DNA of 64,000 nt from Streptomyces sp. MP131-18 (GCF_001984575.1 NZ_LZNS01000001.1:4134915-4198914), one strand, 5' to 3'. Shown: positions 1 to 7,828, counted from the first letter of the stretch. Numbers and translations: made by a program. The notes: generated from the sequence alone by a model not told the origin.

Positions 1-58
1 TGAAGCGTGTTGTCCGATAGACGATCAGCCGAACGGAAAGTGCCTTCGACCAGCGAGA

Positions 59-1021
59 ATGAGGAATGCCGAGGTCCTTGTTCCCGCTTCCGTCGGAGGC
101 ACTTTCCACCCTCATGTCCGTGTCCGAGGGAACGGCCGGGCGGCGGCTCCGCCGACGCGAGCATCGGCGGCAGGCCCTCGACGAGCGTGCGCAGCCTTCG
201 GGGAAGCGGTACGGCGCGGCCACGCCGCGAAGAACGCCGCCGCGCTGGCCAAGCCGCCACGGGTGGAGGAGGACGAAGAGGAGATAGAGCCCTACTCGGT
301 CGAAGAAGTGCAAAGCCTGCTGATCGAGGTGAACAAGCGCCGCAACAGCGCCCGGTGGATGCTGGCGTTGGCGCTCGGTCTGCGCCAGGGCGAGACGCTG
401 GGACTGCGGTGGTCTGATGTCGATCTGGACCACGAGTACCTGAAGTTGCGCCGGAACCGGCTGCGCCCGAAGTACGAGCATGGGTGCAAGGCCGCCGATC
501 CGTGCGGCCGGAAGCCGGCTACTGCCCCGAACGGAAGCAGGTGCGGCGCGAGACCAAGAACACCAAGTCCCGCGCGGGGCGCCGCGCGGTGCCCCTCCCG
601 GGCCCCCTTGGTCCGGATGCTGCGTGCGCACAAGAAGACTCAGGCCCGGGAGCGCGAGGCCGCCGGGAACCTGTGGACCGCCTCGGAGTACGTGTTCACC
701 AGGCCCCTCGGTGGTCCGCTCAGTCCGAACACGGACTATCACGACTGGAAGCGGCTGCTGCATGACGCGGGGGTGCGGGATGCGCGCCTTCACGACGCCC
801 GGCACACCGCCGCCACCGTGCTCATGTTGCTCGGGGTCCCGGACCGCGTCATCGACCAGATCATGGGGTGGGAGCCGGGCACCACCTCCGCCCGGATGCG
901 GGCGCGGTACCTGCATGTGCCCGACGCCATGCCGAAGGACGTGGCGCGGAAGCTGGCGGACGCCAGCTGGGGGCCGCAGGAAAACAGCGATGTGGACAAA
1001 GAACAGGACAACGGTGCCTGA
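59..1021 (+). pseudogene. Tyrosine recombinase (phage/ICE integrase), decayed
   Basis: This is the remains of a site-specific tyrosine integrase. From about 270 the frame reads as the catalytic domain: 'EIEPYSVEEVQSLL', then 'LGLRQGETLGLRWSDVDLD' with the first catalytic Arg, then near the C-terminus 'RLHDARHTAATVLMLLGVP' with the H-x-x-R box and 'RARYLHVPD' with the Tyr nucleophile. Between about 510 and 605 the frame is wrong. The expected family segment ('GYCPERKQVRRETKNTKSR') lies in another frame, so two compensating indels swap about 30 residues for nonsense. The N-terminal core-binding domain is not recognisable. The gene stops 64 bp before a tRNA-Ser 3' duplicate, as expected for an integrase next to its att site. 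The product is probably inactive. Confidence 0.8.
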
Positions 1022-1027
1022 ACAAGA

Positions 1028-1064
1028 CGCGGGCCCCGGCCGTGGATGGCGGCGGGGGCCCGCG
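1028..1064. terminator. Hairpin next to the left tRNA-Ser att copy
   Basis: A GC-rich stem-loop with arms CGCGGGCCCC and GGGGCCCGCG follows the integrase remnant. The loop is nearly identical to that of the hairpin at 5452-5489, but the outer stem pairs differ in a compensatory way. It probably terminates integrase transcription and/or the tRNA read on the other strand. Confidence 0.6.
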
Positions 1065-1084
1065 TTCAGCCCGGTGAGAGCTGG

Positions 1085-1137
1085 CGGAGGATACGAGATT
1101 CGAACTCGTGAGGGTGTGAACCCAACACGCTTTCCAA
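1085..1137 (-). repeat. Direct repeat of tRNA-Ser(GGA) 3' half (att remnant)
   Basis: These 53 bp are identical to 5511-5563, the 3' half of the intact tRNA-Ser from the anticodon loop to the discriminator base. The similarity continues left through the hairpin and the last codons of the integrase. Identity stops abruptly at 1138. This is the expected footprint of an integrase that recombines in the tRNA anticodon/T-arm region and restores the tRNA at one end. No complete tRNA can fold here. Confidence 0.85.
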
Positions 1138-1413
1138 CTGTTCGTACGCGGGTTCGGGCGGGTTCGGCAGCGTTTTGACCTGCGGAGAAGTGTTCGTGGT
1201 GGTCCGGTCCGGACGTGCCCGGATGGGGGTGAACGAGACCAGAATTGAGACCAGTTGCCATCAGCTGGGCCGCTTTCTTGCCCCGCCAGCGGCGAGCCTG
1301 GTCAGCACAGCTGACCACGGACCATGACCAAGCTCTGAACCAGGGGATTGGCACTGAGGCGGTGATCGCACACTGATCCGACGCAACGGCGTGCTTGGCG
1401 GCACCGGGGCACG
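1138..1413. other. Non-coding stretch right of the left att copy
   Basis: I see no convincing gene here. The octamer GAGACCAG occurs twice about 14 bp apart near 1237-1257, and a short dyad lies near 1300 (TGGTCAGCACAGCTGACCA-like). These could be arm-type integrase sites of the second element, but there is nothing to support that beyond position. Confidence 0.35.
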
Positions 1414-2341
1414 TCACCGCTTCACGCGGCTACGCACGGCGAGAACGGCAAGCCCGAGCAGGGCCGGCTCGACGAGGCGGGCAGTCATCTCGACGTACGT
1501 CCTGGTGGTGGTCAGGTCCTGTCCGGAGGCCCGGGAAATCACCGAGTTGACCACCGCTCTCACGGACTTCTCGAACCGCGCGGTCGACAGACGCCTTGTG
1601 TACTACGGCCCTTCCGGGTTGACGGGTGTCGGCTTCCTGGTCGTCAGGATTACTCGGTGGCCGTCGGTGGTCCCCGCACTGACCGGGTCCGGGTCGGCCT
1701 GCGGCAGCCCGCACAGCATCATCGCGAGCACGGTGGCCGTCATGGCCAGGACCAGCCAGGCCAGGGCACGCGAGGCGCGTAGACCGTATCCGGAGAGTGC
1801 CCAGTACAGCCGCAGCAGCGTCCGCTCGCCGCGGGACGCCTCGGCGTCATGGCGGCGCATCTCCATCTCGCCGTAGTAGAAGTCGGCCTTGCCCGGCTCG
1901 TTCCGGCTGTCCTCAAGCGCCTTGCGGAGCTGCCGATGGACCGGCGCGAGCACGGCGGGTTCATGCGTCTCGACGCCCGGTGGCGACGGGCGTCCAACGG
2001 CCGCCGTACCGGGGCGCCCGCCAGTGGTGTTCCTCGGCGAGGGTCCGGCGACGTATCCAGCGCAGACGGTCCACCGGCAAGTGTTCCGGCACCTGGTCCG
2101 CGAGCGTCTTGTGGCCGCAGCGGTGGCCCAGGTGAGTTGGAGCGCGCCGAGGCTGATCTGCGTTGCCGGCGGCTTCCCTCGCTTCGGCATCCATGCTCCA
2201 GTGCCGTCGGTTCAGATCCGAGGAGTACGCACGTTCCCGCTGCGTGCCATCGGCCGCGTTCCCCGCCCGAGGCGCCATACAGTCACAGCTCCTACCAGGC
2301 AACTTGGCCGACGAGGCCGACTCGGGTGTACGGAAGCGCAC
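1414..2341 (-). pseudogene. Pentapeptide-repeat/ion-channel-like membrane protein, C-terminal remnant
   Basis: The 3' two-thirds read clearly as the C-terminus of a Streptomyces pentapeptide-repeat family with a membrane tail: 'VHRQLRKALEDSRNEPG', 'ADFYYGEMEMRRHDAEASR', the amphipathic segment 'LLRLYWALSGYGLRASRA', a membrane helix, and, after an in-frame TAG at 1603-1605, 'FEKSVRAVVNSVISRASGQ' and 'MTARLVEPALLGLAVLAVR' ending at a TGA at 1414-1416. Upstream, about 2000-2190, the expected 'RRTLAEEHHWRAP' lies in a different frame, so there is at least one indel as well as the nonsense codon. The N-terminal pentapeptide-repeat domain is missing. The family is thought to sit in the membrane, with a pore-like domain resembling ion channels. 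It is a dead gene within the tRNA-Ser island. Confidence 0.7.
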
Positions 2342-2557
2342 CAGCGGGACCTGGGATCTCGCGTGTTATGGAACTGGACAGCCCTCACGCCAGAACCAGG
2401 TCGCGTTGCCGTGCTGCGAACGCCCCTCCCTGGCATCGCCCCGCACGCCAGTCCAGGCCGCAGCCTCGCTTTCCGGTCCCGGGAACGGTTCTGACTCCCG
2501 GCTCACGGCAGATTCCCTGCTCGCCACCCACCCCTGTAATCAACTCTGTTTGTTTCA
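2342..2557. other. Intergenic region upstream of the LPMO promoter
   Basis: Open frames here lack family signatures and have no coherent codon bias. It is probably degraded 5' material of the pentapeptide-repeat gene. Nothing further can be supported. Confidence 0.4.
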
Positions 2558-2606
2558 TTGACCTTTCGCTCAAAAGACCTACTCTTGGGAGCTGGGAGCG
2601 CTCCAT
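2558..2606 (+). promoter_or_regulatory. Promoter with CebR-like operator for the LPMO
   Basis: TTGACC (2558-2563) and TACTCT (2580-2585), 16 bp apart, form a plausible vegetative promoter. Directly downstream, at 2593-2606, is TGGGAGCGCTCCAT. This matches the Streptomyces CebR operator (TGGGAGCGCTCCCA) at 12 of 14 positions, with the first 12 bases identical. CebR is the LacI-family cellobiose-responsive repressor of cellulase genes. An operator overlapping the initial transcribed region would block transcription until cello-oligosaccharide is sensed. The promoter elements were picked by eye. Confidence 0.7.
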
Positions 2607-2639
2607 AGCAGCCTTGCGACTACAAGGAGTTCTCCCCAC

Positions 2640-3314
2640 ATGCGCAAACAGAGTCCGTTAACCGGGCGTTCGCGGTCGTCCCTCCGCCAGCCTCTCCAGG
2701 CGCTCGTCATGCTGTTCGCCTTGGTTGCCGGCGCACTGGCCTGGTCGACCCCCGCCCAGGCTCACGGCACCATCGTCAACCCCGCCTCCCGCGCGTACCA
2801 GTGCTGGAATACGTGGGGCAGCAACCACACGAACCCGGCCATGCAGACCCAAGACCCCATGTGTTGGCAGGCCTTCCAGGCCAACCCCGACACCATGTGG
2901 AACTGGATGAGCGCGCTCCGCGACGGCCTCGGTGGCCAGTTCCAGGCGAGGACCCCCGACGGGACGCTCTGCAGCAACAACCTCTCGAGGAACGCCAGCC
3001 TGAACAGGCCCGGGGCGTGGAAGACGACCAACATCAGCAACAACTTCACGGTCCAGCTGTACGACCAGGCATCCCACGGTGCCGACTACTTCAGGGTCTA
3101 CGTGAGCAAGCAGGGCTTCAACCCCACGACCCAGACCCTGGGCTGGGGCAACCTCGATTTCATCACGCAGACCGGCCGCTTCGCCCCGGCGCAGAACATC
3201 TCGTTCCCCGTCCAGACCTCCGGCTACACCGGACACCACATCCTGTTCGTGATCTGGCAGGCCTCGCACCTCGACCAGGCCTACATGTGGTGCAGCGACG
3301 TGAACTTCGGCTGA
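2640..3314 (+). CDS. AA10 lytic polysaccharide monooxygenase (secreted)
   Basis: This encodes a 224-residue copper enzyme that oxidatively cleaves crystalline polysaccharide. Residues 1-41 are a signal peptide (twin Arg-poor, hydrophobic stretch about 21-34) ending 'TPAQA', so mature residue 1 is His42, as required for the histidine brace. The second brace His is His146 in 'YDQASHGADYFRVYV'. The rest is one AA10 domain, with no carbohydrate-binding module. Cys pairs (55/75, 111, and the C-terminal 'MWCSDVNF') fit the known disulfides. The start is set by AAGGAG about 12 bp upstream. Codon 7 (2658-2660) is TTA, so translation should depend on the bldA tRNA. The CebR-like operator upstream suggests cellulose-linked expression; chitin activity is also possible. 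The gene is intact although it sits inside a decayed integrative element. Confidence 0.93.
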   Translation: MRKQSPLTGRSRSSLRQPLQALVMLFALVAGALAWSTPAQAHGTIVNPASRAYQCWNTWGSNHTNPAMQTQDPMCWQAFQANPDTMWNWMSALRDGLGGQFQARTPDGTLCSNNLSRNASLNRPGAWKTTNISNNFTVQLYDQASHGADYFRVYVSKQGFNPTTQTLGWGNLDFITQTGRFAPAQNISFPVQTSGYTGHHILFVIWQASHLDQAYMWCSDVNFG

Positions 3315-3515
3315 GCCGGGGAGCACCGTACACGGCACAGGCCTCTGCCAGCCGGTAACCCGCCGCCCGGCCGACCGAGCTCCGTCGGGGCAGGGGACCC
3401 ATTTGGTCACCCTGCCCCGACGGGGCTTCCTGCGCTCCCAGGTGCTGTGACCGGAAACTGTTGCCGGGCCGCTCGTTGTGCTGGATGTCAGGAAGGCGTG
3501 TGGCAGGGGGCGGGT

Positions 3516-3691
3516 ATGGCATCACCGGTGAGGGTTCGCCCACTGACCGAGCAGGAGGGGCAGAAGCTGCAGCGGATCGTTCGGCGGGGAAGCACCAGTT
3601 CGGTGCGGTTCCGGCGGGCGATGATGCTCCTGGCCTCGTCGGGCGGCAGCCCGGTCCCGGCGATTGCACAACTGGTCCAGGCCGACGAAAG
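3516..3691 (+). pseudogene. IS630-family transposase, N-terminal fragment
   Basis: About 58 codons read 'VRPLTEQEGQKLQRIVRRG' and 'SVRFRRAMMLLASSGG', then 'PAIAQLVQADE'. This is the N-terminal helix-turn-helix start of IS630-type transposases. The frame ends exactly where the IS3-family left inverted repeat begins (3692). No continuation is found beyond the right end of that IS (5021 on), so a deletion accompanied or followed the insertion. Confidence 0.7.
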
Positions 3692-3717
3692 TGAACCGTT
3701 CCGGGTTCGGTAGAGAC
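3692..3717 (+). repeat. Left terminal inverted repeat of the IS3-family element
   Basis: This is a 26-bp end starting TGAACCGTTCCGGG. It is the exact reverse complement of 4995-5020. Confidence 0.9.
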
Positions 3718-3718
3718 T

Positions 3719-4670
3719 TCAGATTGTGGTTTTGACCTGTGGTTTCATGGTCGTGAGGTAGTTGTTGGTCTCGTATTCGACGGGTGGGATGTGCTCTATT
3801 TCACCGTGCAGTCGGCGGTGGCAGTACCAGTCGATCCACTCGGCGGTGGCGAGTTCGACCTGGGAAAGGGTTTTCCAGGGCCGTCGGGGCTTGATCAGCT
3901 CGGTCTTGAACAGGCCGATAGTGGACTCCATGAGGGCGTTGTCGTAGGCGTCGCCGACGGAGCCGATCGAGGCCGCGATGCCGGCGGTGTCCAGGTGCTC
4001 GGCAAGCCGAAAACTCGTATATTGCGACCCGGCATCGGAATGATGTATCAACTCGCCTCGCTGATAAGGCTGTTCGTCGCGGTCGCATTGCCACAGGGCC
4101 ATGTCCAGAGCGTCCAGGACGAGCCGTGTCTCTTTCGACAGGGCGGCGGATCAGCCGACGATGCGGCGGGGCAAGGTGTCGACGACGAAGGCGATGTAGA
4201 CGACCCCCGACCAGGTGCTGACGTGGGTGAAGTCCGCGACCCAGCAGCGGTTCGGGGCTAACGCGACGAAGTCGCGGTCCAGCAGGTCCGGCGCCCGCTC
4301 CACAGAGCTGTCCGGGATCGCCGTAATAATCTTCTTCCCGCGGACGGCCCCGGTGACGCCGAGCTCGCGCATGAGGCGTTCGACGGTGCACCGGGCAACG
4401 ATGTGGCCCTGTCGGTGCAGCTCCCGCCAGACCTTCCTGGCTCCGTGGACACGGTAGTTGGAGTCGAAGATCTGCCTGATGAGGGGCCTCAGCTCTGTGT
4501 CACGGACAGTGCGGGCGGACGGGGCCCGGAGACGTTTGCGGTGGGCGTAGTAGGTGGAGGGGGCGATCTTGCAGTCGTGCTCGGCGAGCACGCGGCAGAT
4601 CGGCTCGACGCCGCCGAAGCGGGCCCGGTACTCGTCGATGAACGCTACGAGCGTGTGTGTGGCCGGTCGA
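3719..4670 (-). pseudogene. IS3-family transposase OrfB, nonsense-interrupted
   Basis: This is the DDE-type catalytic subunit of an IS3 transposase. The N-terminal part includes 'VLAEHDCKIAPSTYYAHRK' and an HTH_21 region. The rve core follows: 'NRCWVADFTHVSTWSGVVY' (first Asp), 'HHSDAGSQYTS' (second Asp) and 'NALMESTIGLFKTELI' (Glu). A single TGA at 4151-4153 stands where family members have Trp ('RRIVG-W-SAALSKETR'). Downstream of it the frame is perfect to the stop at 3719. The element is otherwise well preserved, so inactivation is recent. In intact relatives OrfB is made by -1 frameshifting from orfA; the exact 5' limit is therefore approximate. Confidence 0.8.
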
Positions 4671-4970
4671 GCTCGGCCGCGAAGAGAGACGCCGCGGCCT
4701 TCAGGATGTCGTTCGCCCGCTTCAGCTCGGCGTTCTCCTTCTTCAACGCCTTGAGCTGGGCGGACTCCTCGGTGGTCGTGCCCGCAGGCGACCGGAGTCG
4801 ATCTCGTCCTGCTTCACCCGGTTCCGCAGCGTCTCGGCCGAACCGATGCCCAGCTTCTGCGCGACTGCCTTCAGCGCGGCCGATTGATTCGGGTAGTCAC
4901 CGCGGACCTCGGCGACCATACGGAGCGCTCGTTTGCGCAGCTCAAGAGGATAGGAGGAAGGGCGTGCCAT
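4645..4970 (-). pseudogene. IS3-family OrfA (HTH), frameshifted
   Basis: The reading begins 'MARPSSYPLELRKRALRMV', the HTH_Tnp_1 domain that binds the IS ends, and runs to 'SAETLRNRVKQDEIDSGR'. Near 4800 one base is missing. The following leucine-zipper region ('QLKALKKENAELKRANDIL') is in another frame, ending at a stop at 4645-4647. This is not the programmed orfA/orfB slip, which lies further downstream. OrfA is non-functional as sequenced. Confidence 0.75.
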
Positions 4971-4994
4971 GACTCAATCCGTACATGGAATCGA

Positions 4995-5020
4995 GTCTCT
5001 ACCGAACCCGGAACGGTTCA
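4995..5020 (-). repeat. Right terminal inverted repeat of the IS3-family element
   Basis: This is the exact reverse complement of the left end and lies directly upstream of orfA, as usual for this family. Confidence 0.9.
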
Positions 5021-5049
5021 GCGGAAGCCGCGTCGAGGCGTTCTCGGGG

Positions 5050-5259
5050 ATGGCCACGGAACTGTACGAGCTGCTGGCGGCAGGCCGGGTCGAGGAGTAC
5101 CGGCACCGGGCGTACGAGCGGCGCGGAACCTGGCCGACCGAGGTGACAGTCCCGGAGTGGGGTCCCGTCTCGTTCGGCGACGACGGCACCGTGATGGCCC
5201 TGCGCATGCTGCCGCCCCGCGCGAACACCTCCCCAGCACCTCACCAACAGACCGACTGA
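5050..5259 (+). CDS. Hypothetical protein, possibly a truncated remnant
   Basis: A 69-codon frame with good codon usage reads 'MATELYELLAAGRVEEYRHR' and ends with 'GPVSFGDDGTVMALRML' and a short polar tail. I do not recognise the family. It begins 30 bp from the end of the IS3-family element and precedes an integrase remnant. It could be the surviving 3' end of a small element-borne gene cut by the insertion, or an intact small gene. The ATG at 5050 has only a weak GGGG upstream. Confidence 0.4.
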   Translation: MATELYELLAAGRVEEYRHRAYERRGTWPTEVTVPEWGPVSFGDDGTVMALRMLPPRANTSPAPHQQTD

Positions 5260-5296
5260 CGCCGGACGCATACCGCACAAGGCGGCGGGCGTACAC

Positions 5297-5444
5297 GAGG
5301 GCCGCCTGCACGAAGCCCGCCACACCGCCGGTACCGTCCTGCTCAGCCTCGGTGTCCCGGACGCGATCACGGGCTGGGGCGGACAACCTCCGGGAAACCC
5401 CGGCCGCACCCACTGCGGACAAAAACCAGGACAACGGTGGCTGA
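5297..5444 (+). pseudogene. Tyrosine integrase, C-terminal remnant (second element)
   Basis: 'GRLHEARHTAGTVLLSLGVP' is the catalytic H-x-x-R box of the same integrase family as 59-1021. After a frame change the last residues read 'ADKNQDNGG' and stop, matching 'VDKEQDNGA' at the end of the first integrase. Everything between, including the Tyr nucleophile region, and everything upstream is deleted. The remnant lies 66 bp from the intact tRNA-Ser, so it marks the integrase end of a second element. Confidence 0.75.
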
Positions 5445-5451
5445 GACAAGA

Positions 5452-5489
5452 CGAAGGCCCCCGGCCGTGGATGGCGGCGGGGGCCTTCG
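5452..5489. terminator. Hairpin next to tRNA-Ser
   Basis: The arms CGAAGGCCCC and GGGGCCTTCG enclose the same loop as the hairpin at 1028-1064. The stem bases GA/TC replace CG/CG in a compensatory way, which suggests selection for the structure. On the minus strand it lies just downstream of tRNA-Ser and probably terminates it. Confidence 0.65.
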
Positions 5490-5510
5490 TTCAGCCCGGT
5501 GAGAGCTGGG

Positions 5511-5595
5511 CGGAGGATACGAGATTCGAACTCGTGAGGGTGTGAACCCAACACGCTTTCCAAGCGTGCGCCCTAGGCCTCTAGGCGAATCCTCC
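5511..5595 (-). tRNA. tRNA-Ser(GGA)
   Basis: The minus-strand sequence folds as an 85-nt type II tRNA: acceptor GGAGGAT/ATCCTCC, anticodon stem CACGC/GCGTG with loop TTGGAAA (anticodon GGA), a long variable arm, and T-arm ACGAGTTCGAATCTCGT. CCA is not encoded. Its 3' half is duplicated at 1085-1137, which makes it the attachment site of the flanking elements. Confidence 0.95.
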
Positions 5596-5679
5596 GCCGG
5601 ACACGATACAAGACATCCTCGGATGGTCGCGAACCGTTGGGTGGGGGCGGGGGGAGGGGCGGAGATCCGGTAGGGTGGC

Positions 5680-5772
5680 GGCAGCCCCTCACGCGGCGCT
5701 ATCTCGTTGAACTCCCCCAGGGCCGGAAGGCAGCAAGGGTAGGCGAGCTCTGGTGGGTGCGTGAGGGGCCCT
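5680..5772 (+). ncRNA. ffs: Signal recognition particle RNA (4.5S type)
   Basis: The outer stem CCCCTCACGC (5684-5693) pairs with GCGTGAGGGG (5759-5768). It encloses the SRP domain IV hallmark, with GGCCGGAAGGCAGCAAGGGT holding the GGAA tetraloop and the asymmetric loop bound by Ffh. It is the short form without an Alu domain. It lies directly upstream of dnaX, a position shared with other Gram-positive bacteria. The ends are approximate. Confidence 0.88.
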
Positions 5773-5806
5773 TCGTCTGTCAGTGGTGGCCGATATCGTC
5801 GGAGTC

Positions 5807-7828
5807 GTGTCCTCCCTCGCGCTGTACCGCCGCTACCGACCCGAGACCTTCGCCGAGGTCATCGGGCAGGAGCATGTCACCGATCCCCTCCAGCAGGCCC
5901 TGCGGAACAACCGGGTCAACCACGCGTATCTGTTCAGCGGGCCGCGGGGTTGTGGCAAGACGACCAGTGCGCGCATCCTCGCCCGCTGTCTCAACTGTGA
6001 GCAGGGGCCCACGCCCACGCCGTGCGGGGAGTGCCGCTCGTGTCTCGATCTCGCGCGGAACGGGCCGGGATCGATCGACGTCATCGAGATCGACGCGGCT
6101 TCGCACGGTGGTGTCGACGACGCCAGGGAGCTGCGGGAGAAGGCGTTCTTCGGCCCGGCGGCCAGCCGGTACAAGATCTACATCATCGACGAGGCGCACA
6201 TGGTCACCCCGGCGGGGTTCAACGCCCTGCTGAAGGTGGTGGAGGAGCCGCCGGAGCACCTGAAGTTCATCTTCGCGACCACCGAGCCGGAGAAGGTCAT
6301 CGGCACCATCCGGTCGCGGACCCATCACTATCCGTTCCGGCTGGTGCCGCCCGGCACGTTGCGCGACTACCTGGGGGAGGTGTGCGCCCGCGAGGCGATT
6401 CCGGTGGACGGGGCCGTGCTGCCGCTCGTCGTGCGGTCAGGGGCCGGGTCGGTGCGGGATTCGATGTCCGTCATGGACCAGTTGCTCGCCGGGGCCGGCG
6501 AGGACGGTGTCACCTACGAGATGGCCACGGCGCTGCTGGGCTACACGGACGGCGCGCTGCTCGACGCGGTGGTCGACGCCTTCTCGGCGGGGGATGGCGC
6601 GGCGGCGTTCGAGGTCGTGGACCGGGTGATCGAGGGCGGACACGATCCGCGGCGGTTCGTGACGGACCTGCTGGAACGGCTGCGCGACCTGCTGATTCTC
6701 GCGGCCGTGCCCGATGCCGCGGACAAGGGCCTGATCGACGTGCCCGTGGACGTGCTGGAGCGGATGAGTGCCCAGGCCGCTGCCCTGGGCCCGGCAGAGC
6801 TGAGCAGGGCGGCCGACCTGGTCAACACCGGGTTGACCGAGATGCGGGGCGCCACCTCGCCGCGGCTCCAGCTGGAGCTGATCTGCGCCCGCGTGCTGCT
6901 GCCCGCGGCCTACGGTGACGAGCAGGCGCTGCTGAGCCGTCTGGACCGGCTGGAGCGGGGTGCGGCACTGGCCCCGCCGTCGCCGACGCCGCCGATGGCC
7001 GCCGCTCCCGCACCGCCGCAGGCAGCCGCCCCGCCCCCGCCGCAGGCGGTCACGCCTGCGGCGCCGCCTGCGCCTCCGCCCCCGCCGCCCGCCGCGGAGG
7101 AGCCGCAGCCGCAGGCGGCGGCCGGTTCCGGGCCGCGGCCCGGGGCCTGGCCCAGCGCCTCCAGGCCGCCGGCGCAGGCGCCGGAGCCGGCGCGGCCGGA
7201 GCGCTCCGCGCCGGCGGCCCCGGCCGCCCCGGTTGCCGCGTCGGCCGCCGCATCGGCCGGCGATCAGGAGCGGGTGCGGCAGGTCTGGCCGAGCGTGCTG
7301 GACGCGGTCAAGGGCAAGCGCCGCTACACCTGGATTCTCCTCAGCCAGAACGCCCAGGTGCTGAGCGTCGAGGGCGGCGTGCTGCGCCTCGGCTTCGCGA
7401 CGCCGGGGGCGCGGGACAGTTTCGTCAACGGCGGCAGCGAGGACGTGTTGCGCCAGGCGCTGGGCGAGTCGCTGGGCGGGCAGTGGCGGGTCGAGGCCGT
7501 CGTCGACCCGGGCGGCGGCGCTGGGGGCCCGGGCGGGGCCGGCGGCGGGCGGCCCGTTCCGCCCGCCCCGCGGCCCACGGCTCCGGCGGCCGCGCCGCCG
7601 GCCCCGCGCCCCGCCGCCCCGCCGCCCGCCGCGGGCGGCGGCGCGGCGGGCGTTCCGGCGGCCGCGCCACCACCGCAGCCGCAGCCGTCGGGGCCGCCGT
7701 CGGTCGCGGCCGAGGACGACGTCCCCGCCGAGGACGATGCGGATCTCGACGATACGGCGCTCAGCGGATACGACCTGATCGTGAAAGAGCTGGGAGCGAC
7801 AGTTATTGAGGAGTTTCATCACGAGTGA
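5807..7828 (+). CDS. dnaX: DNA polymerase III gamma/tau subunit
   Basis: This encodes the clamp-loader ATPase of the replicative polymerase. AAA+ motifs are clear: Walker A 'GPRGCGKTTSARILA', a zinc module from 'CLNCEQ' to 'CGECRSC', Walker B 'YIIDEAHMV', and sensor 'FIFATTEPEKVI'. Domain III follows to about residue 370. Then comes a long Pro/Ala/Gln linker and a C-terminal domain ('VWPSVLDAVKGKRRYTWIL') that corresponds to the tau-specific alpha/DnaB-binding part. I chose GTG 5807 (MSSLALYRRYRPE), the usual family start; an in-frame GTG at 5783 would add eight residues and has no ribosome site. I see no obvious programmed-frameshift slippery stretch for a separate gamma form. Confidence 0.93.
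   Translation: MSSLALYRRYRPETFAEVIGQEHVTDPLQQALRNNRVNHAYLFSGPRGCGKTTSARILARCLNCEQGPTPTPCGECRSCLDLARNGPGSIDVIEIDAASHGGVDDARELREKAFFGPAASRYKIYIIDEAHMVTPAGFNALLKVVEEPPEHLKFIFATTEPEKVIGTIRSRTHHYPFRLVPPGTLRDYLGEVCAREAIPVDGAVLPLVVRSGAGSVRDSMSVMDQLLAGAGEDGVTYEMATALLGYTDGALLDAVVDAFSAGDGAAAFEVVDRVIEGGHDPRRFVTDLLERLRDLLILAAVPDAADKGLIDVPVDVLERMSAQAAALGPAELSRAADLVNTGLTEMRGATSPRLQLELICARVLLPAAYGDEQALLSRLDRLERGAALAPPSPTPPMAAAPAPPQAAAPPPPQAVTPAAPPAPPPPPPAAEEPQPQAAAGSGPRPGAWPSASRPPAQAPEPARPERSAPAAPAAPVAASAAASAGDQERVRQVWPSVLDAVKGKRRYTWILLSQNAQVLSVEGGVLRLGFATPGARDSFVNGGSEDVLRQALGESLGGQWRVEAVVDPGGGAGGPGGAGGGRPVPPAPRPTAPAAAPPAPRPAAPPPAAGGGAAGVPAAAPPPQPQPSGPPSVAAEDDVPAEDDADLDDTALSGYDLIVKELGATVIEEFHHE

Larger units (their letters stand above)
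3692..5020 (-). mobile_element. IS3-family insertion sequence, inactivated (1329 bp)
   Basis: The element is bounded by perfect 26-bp terminal inverted repeats (3692-3717 and 4995-5020). It carries an orfA/orfB pair on the minus strand with an IS3-type HTH protein and a DDE integrase-core transposase. Both reading frames are broken: a 1-nt deletion in orfA and a W-to-TGA change in orfB. The bases just outside the ends (left ...GAAAG, right GCGG...) do not form a convincing 3-4 bp target duplication, so one flank was probably rearranged after insertion. Confidence 0.85.

Noticed and set aside
4743..4970. OrfA end as the programmed IS3 frameshift site
   Set aside because: The break near 4800 lies before the leucine zipper and lacks a slippery heptamer. 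The usual orfA/orfB slip site is further downstream, so this is a mutation.
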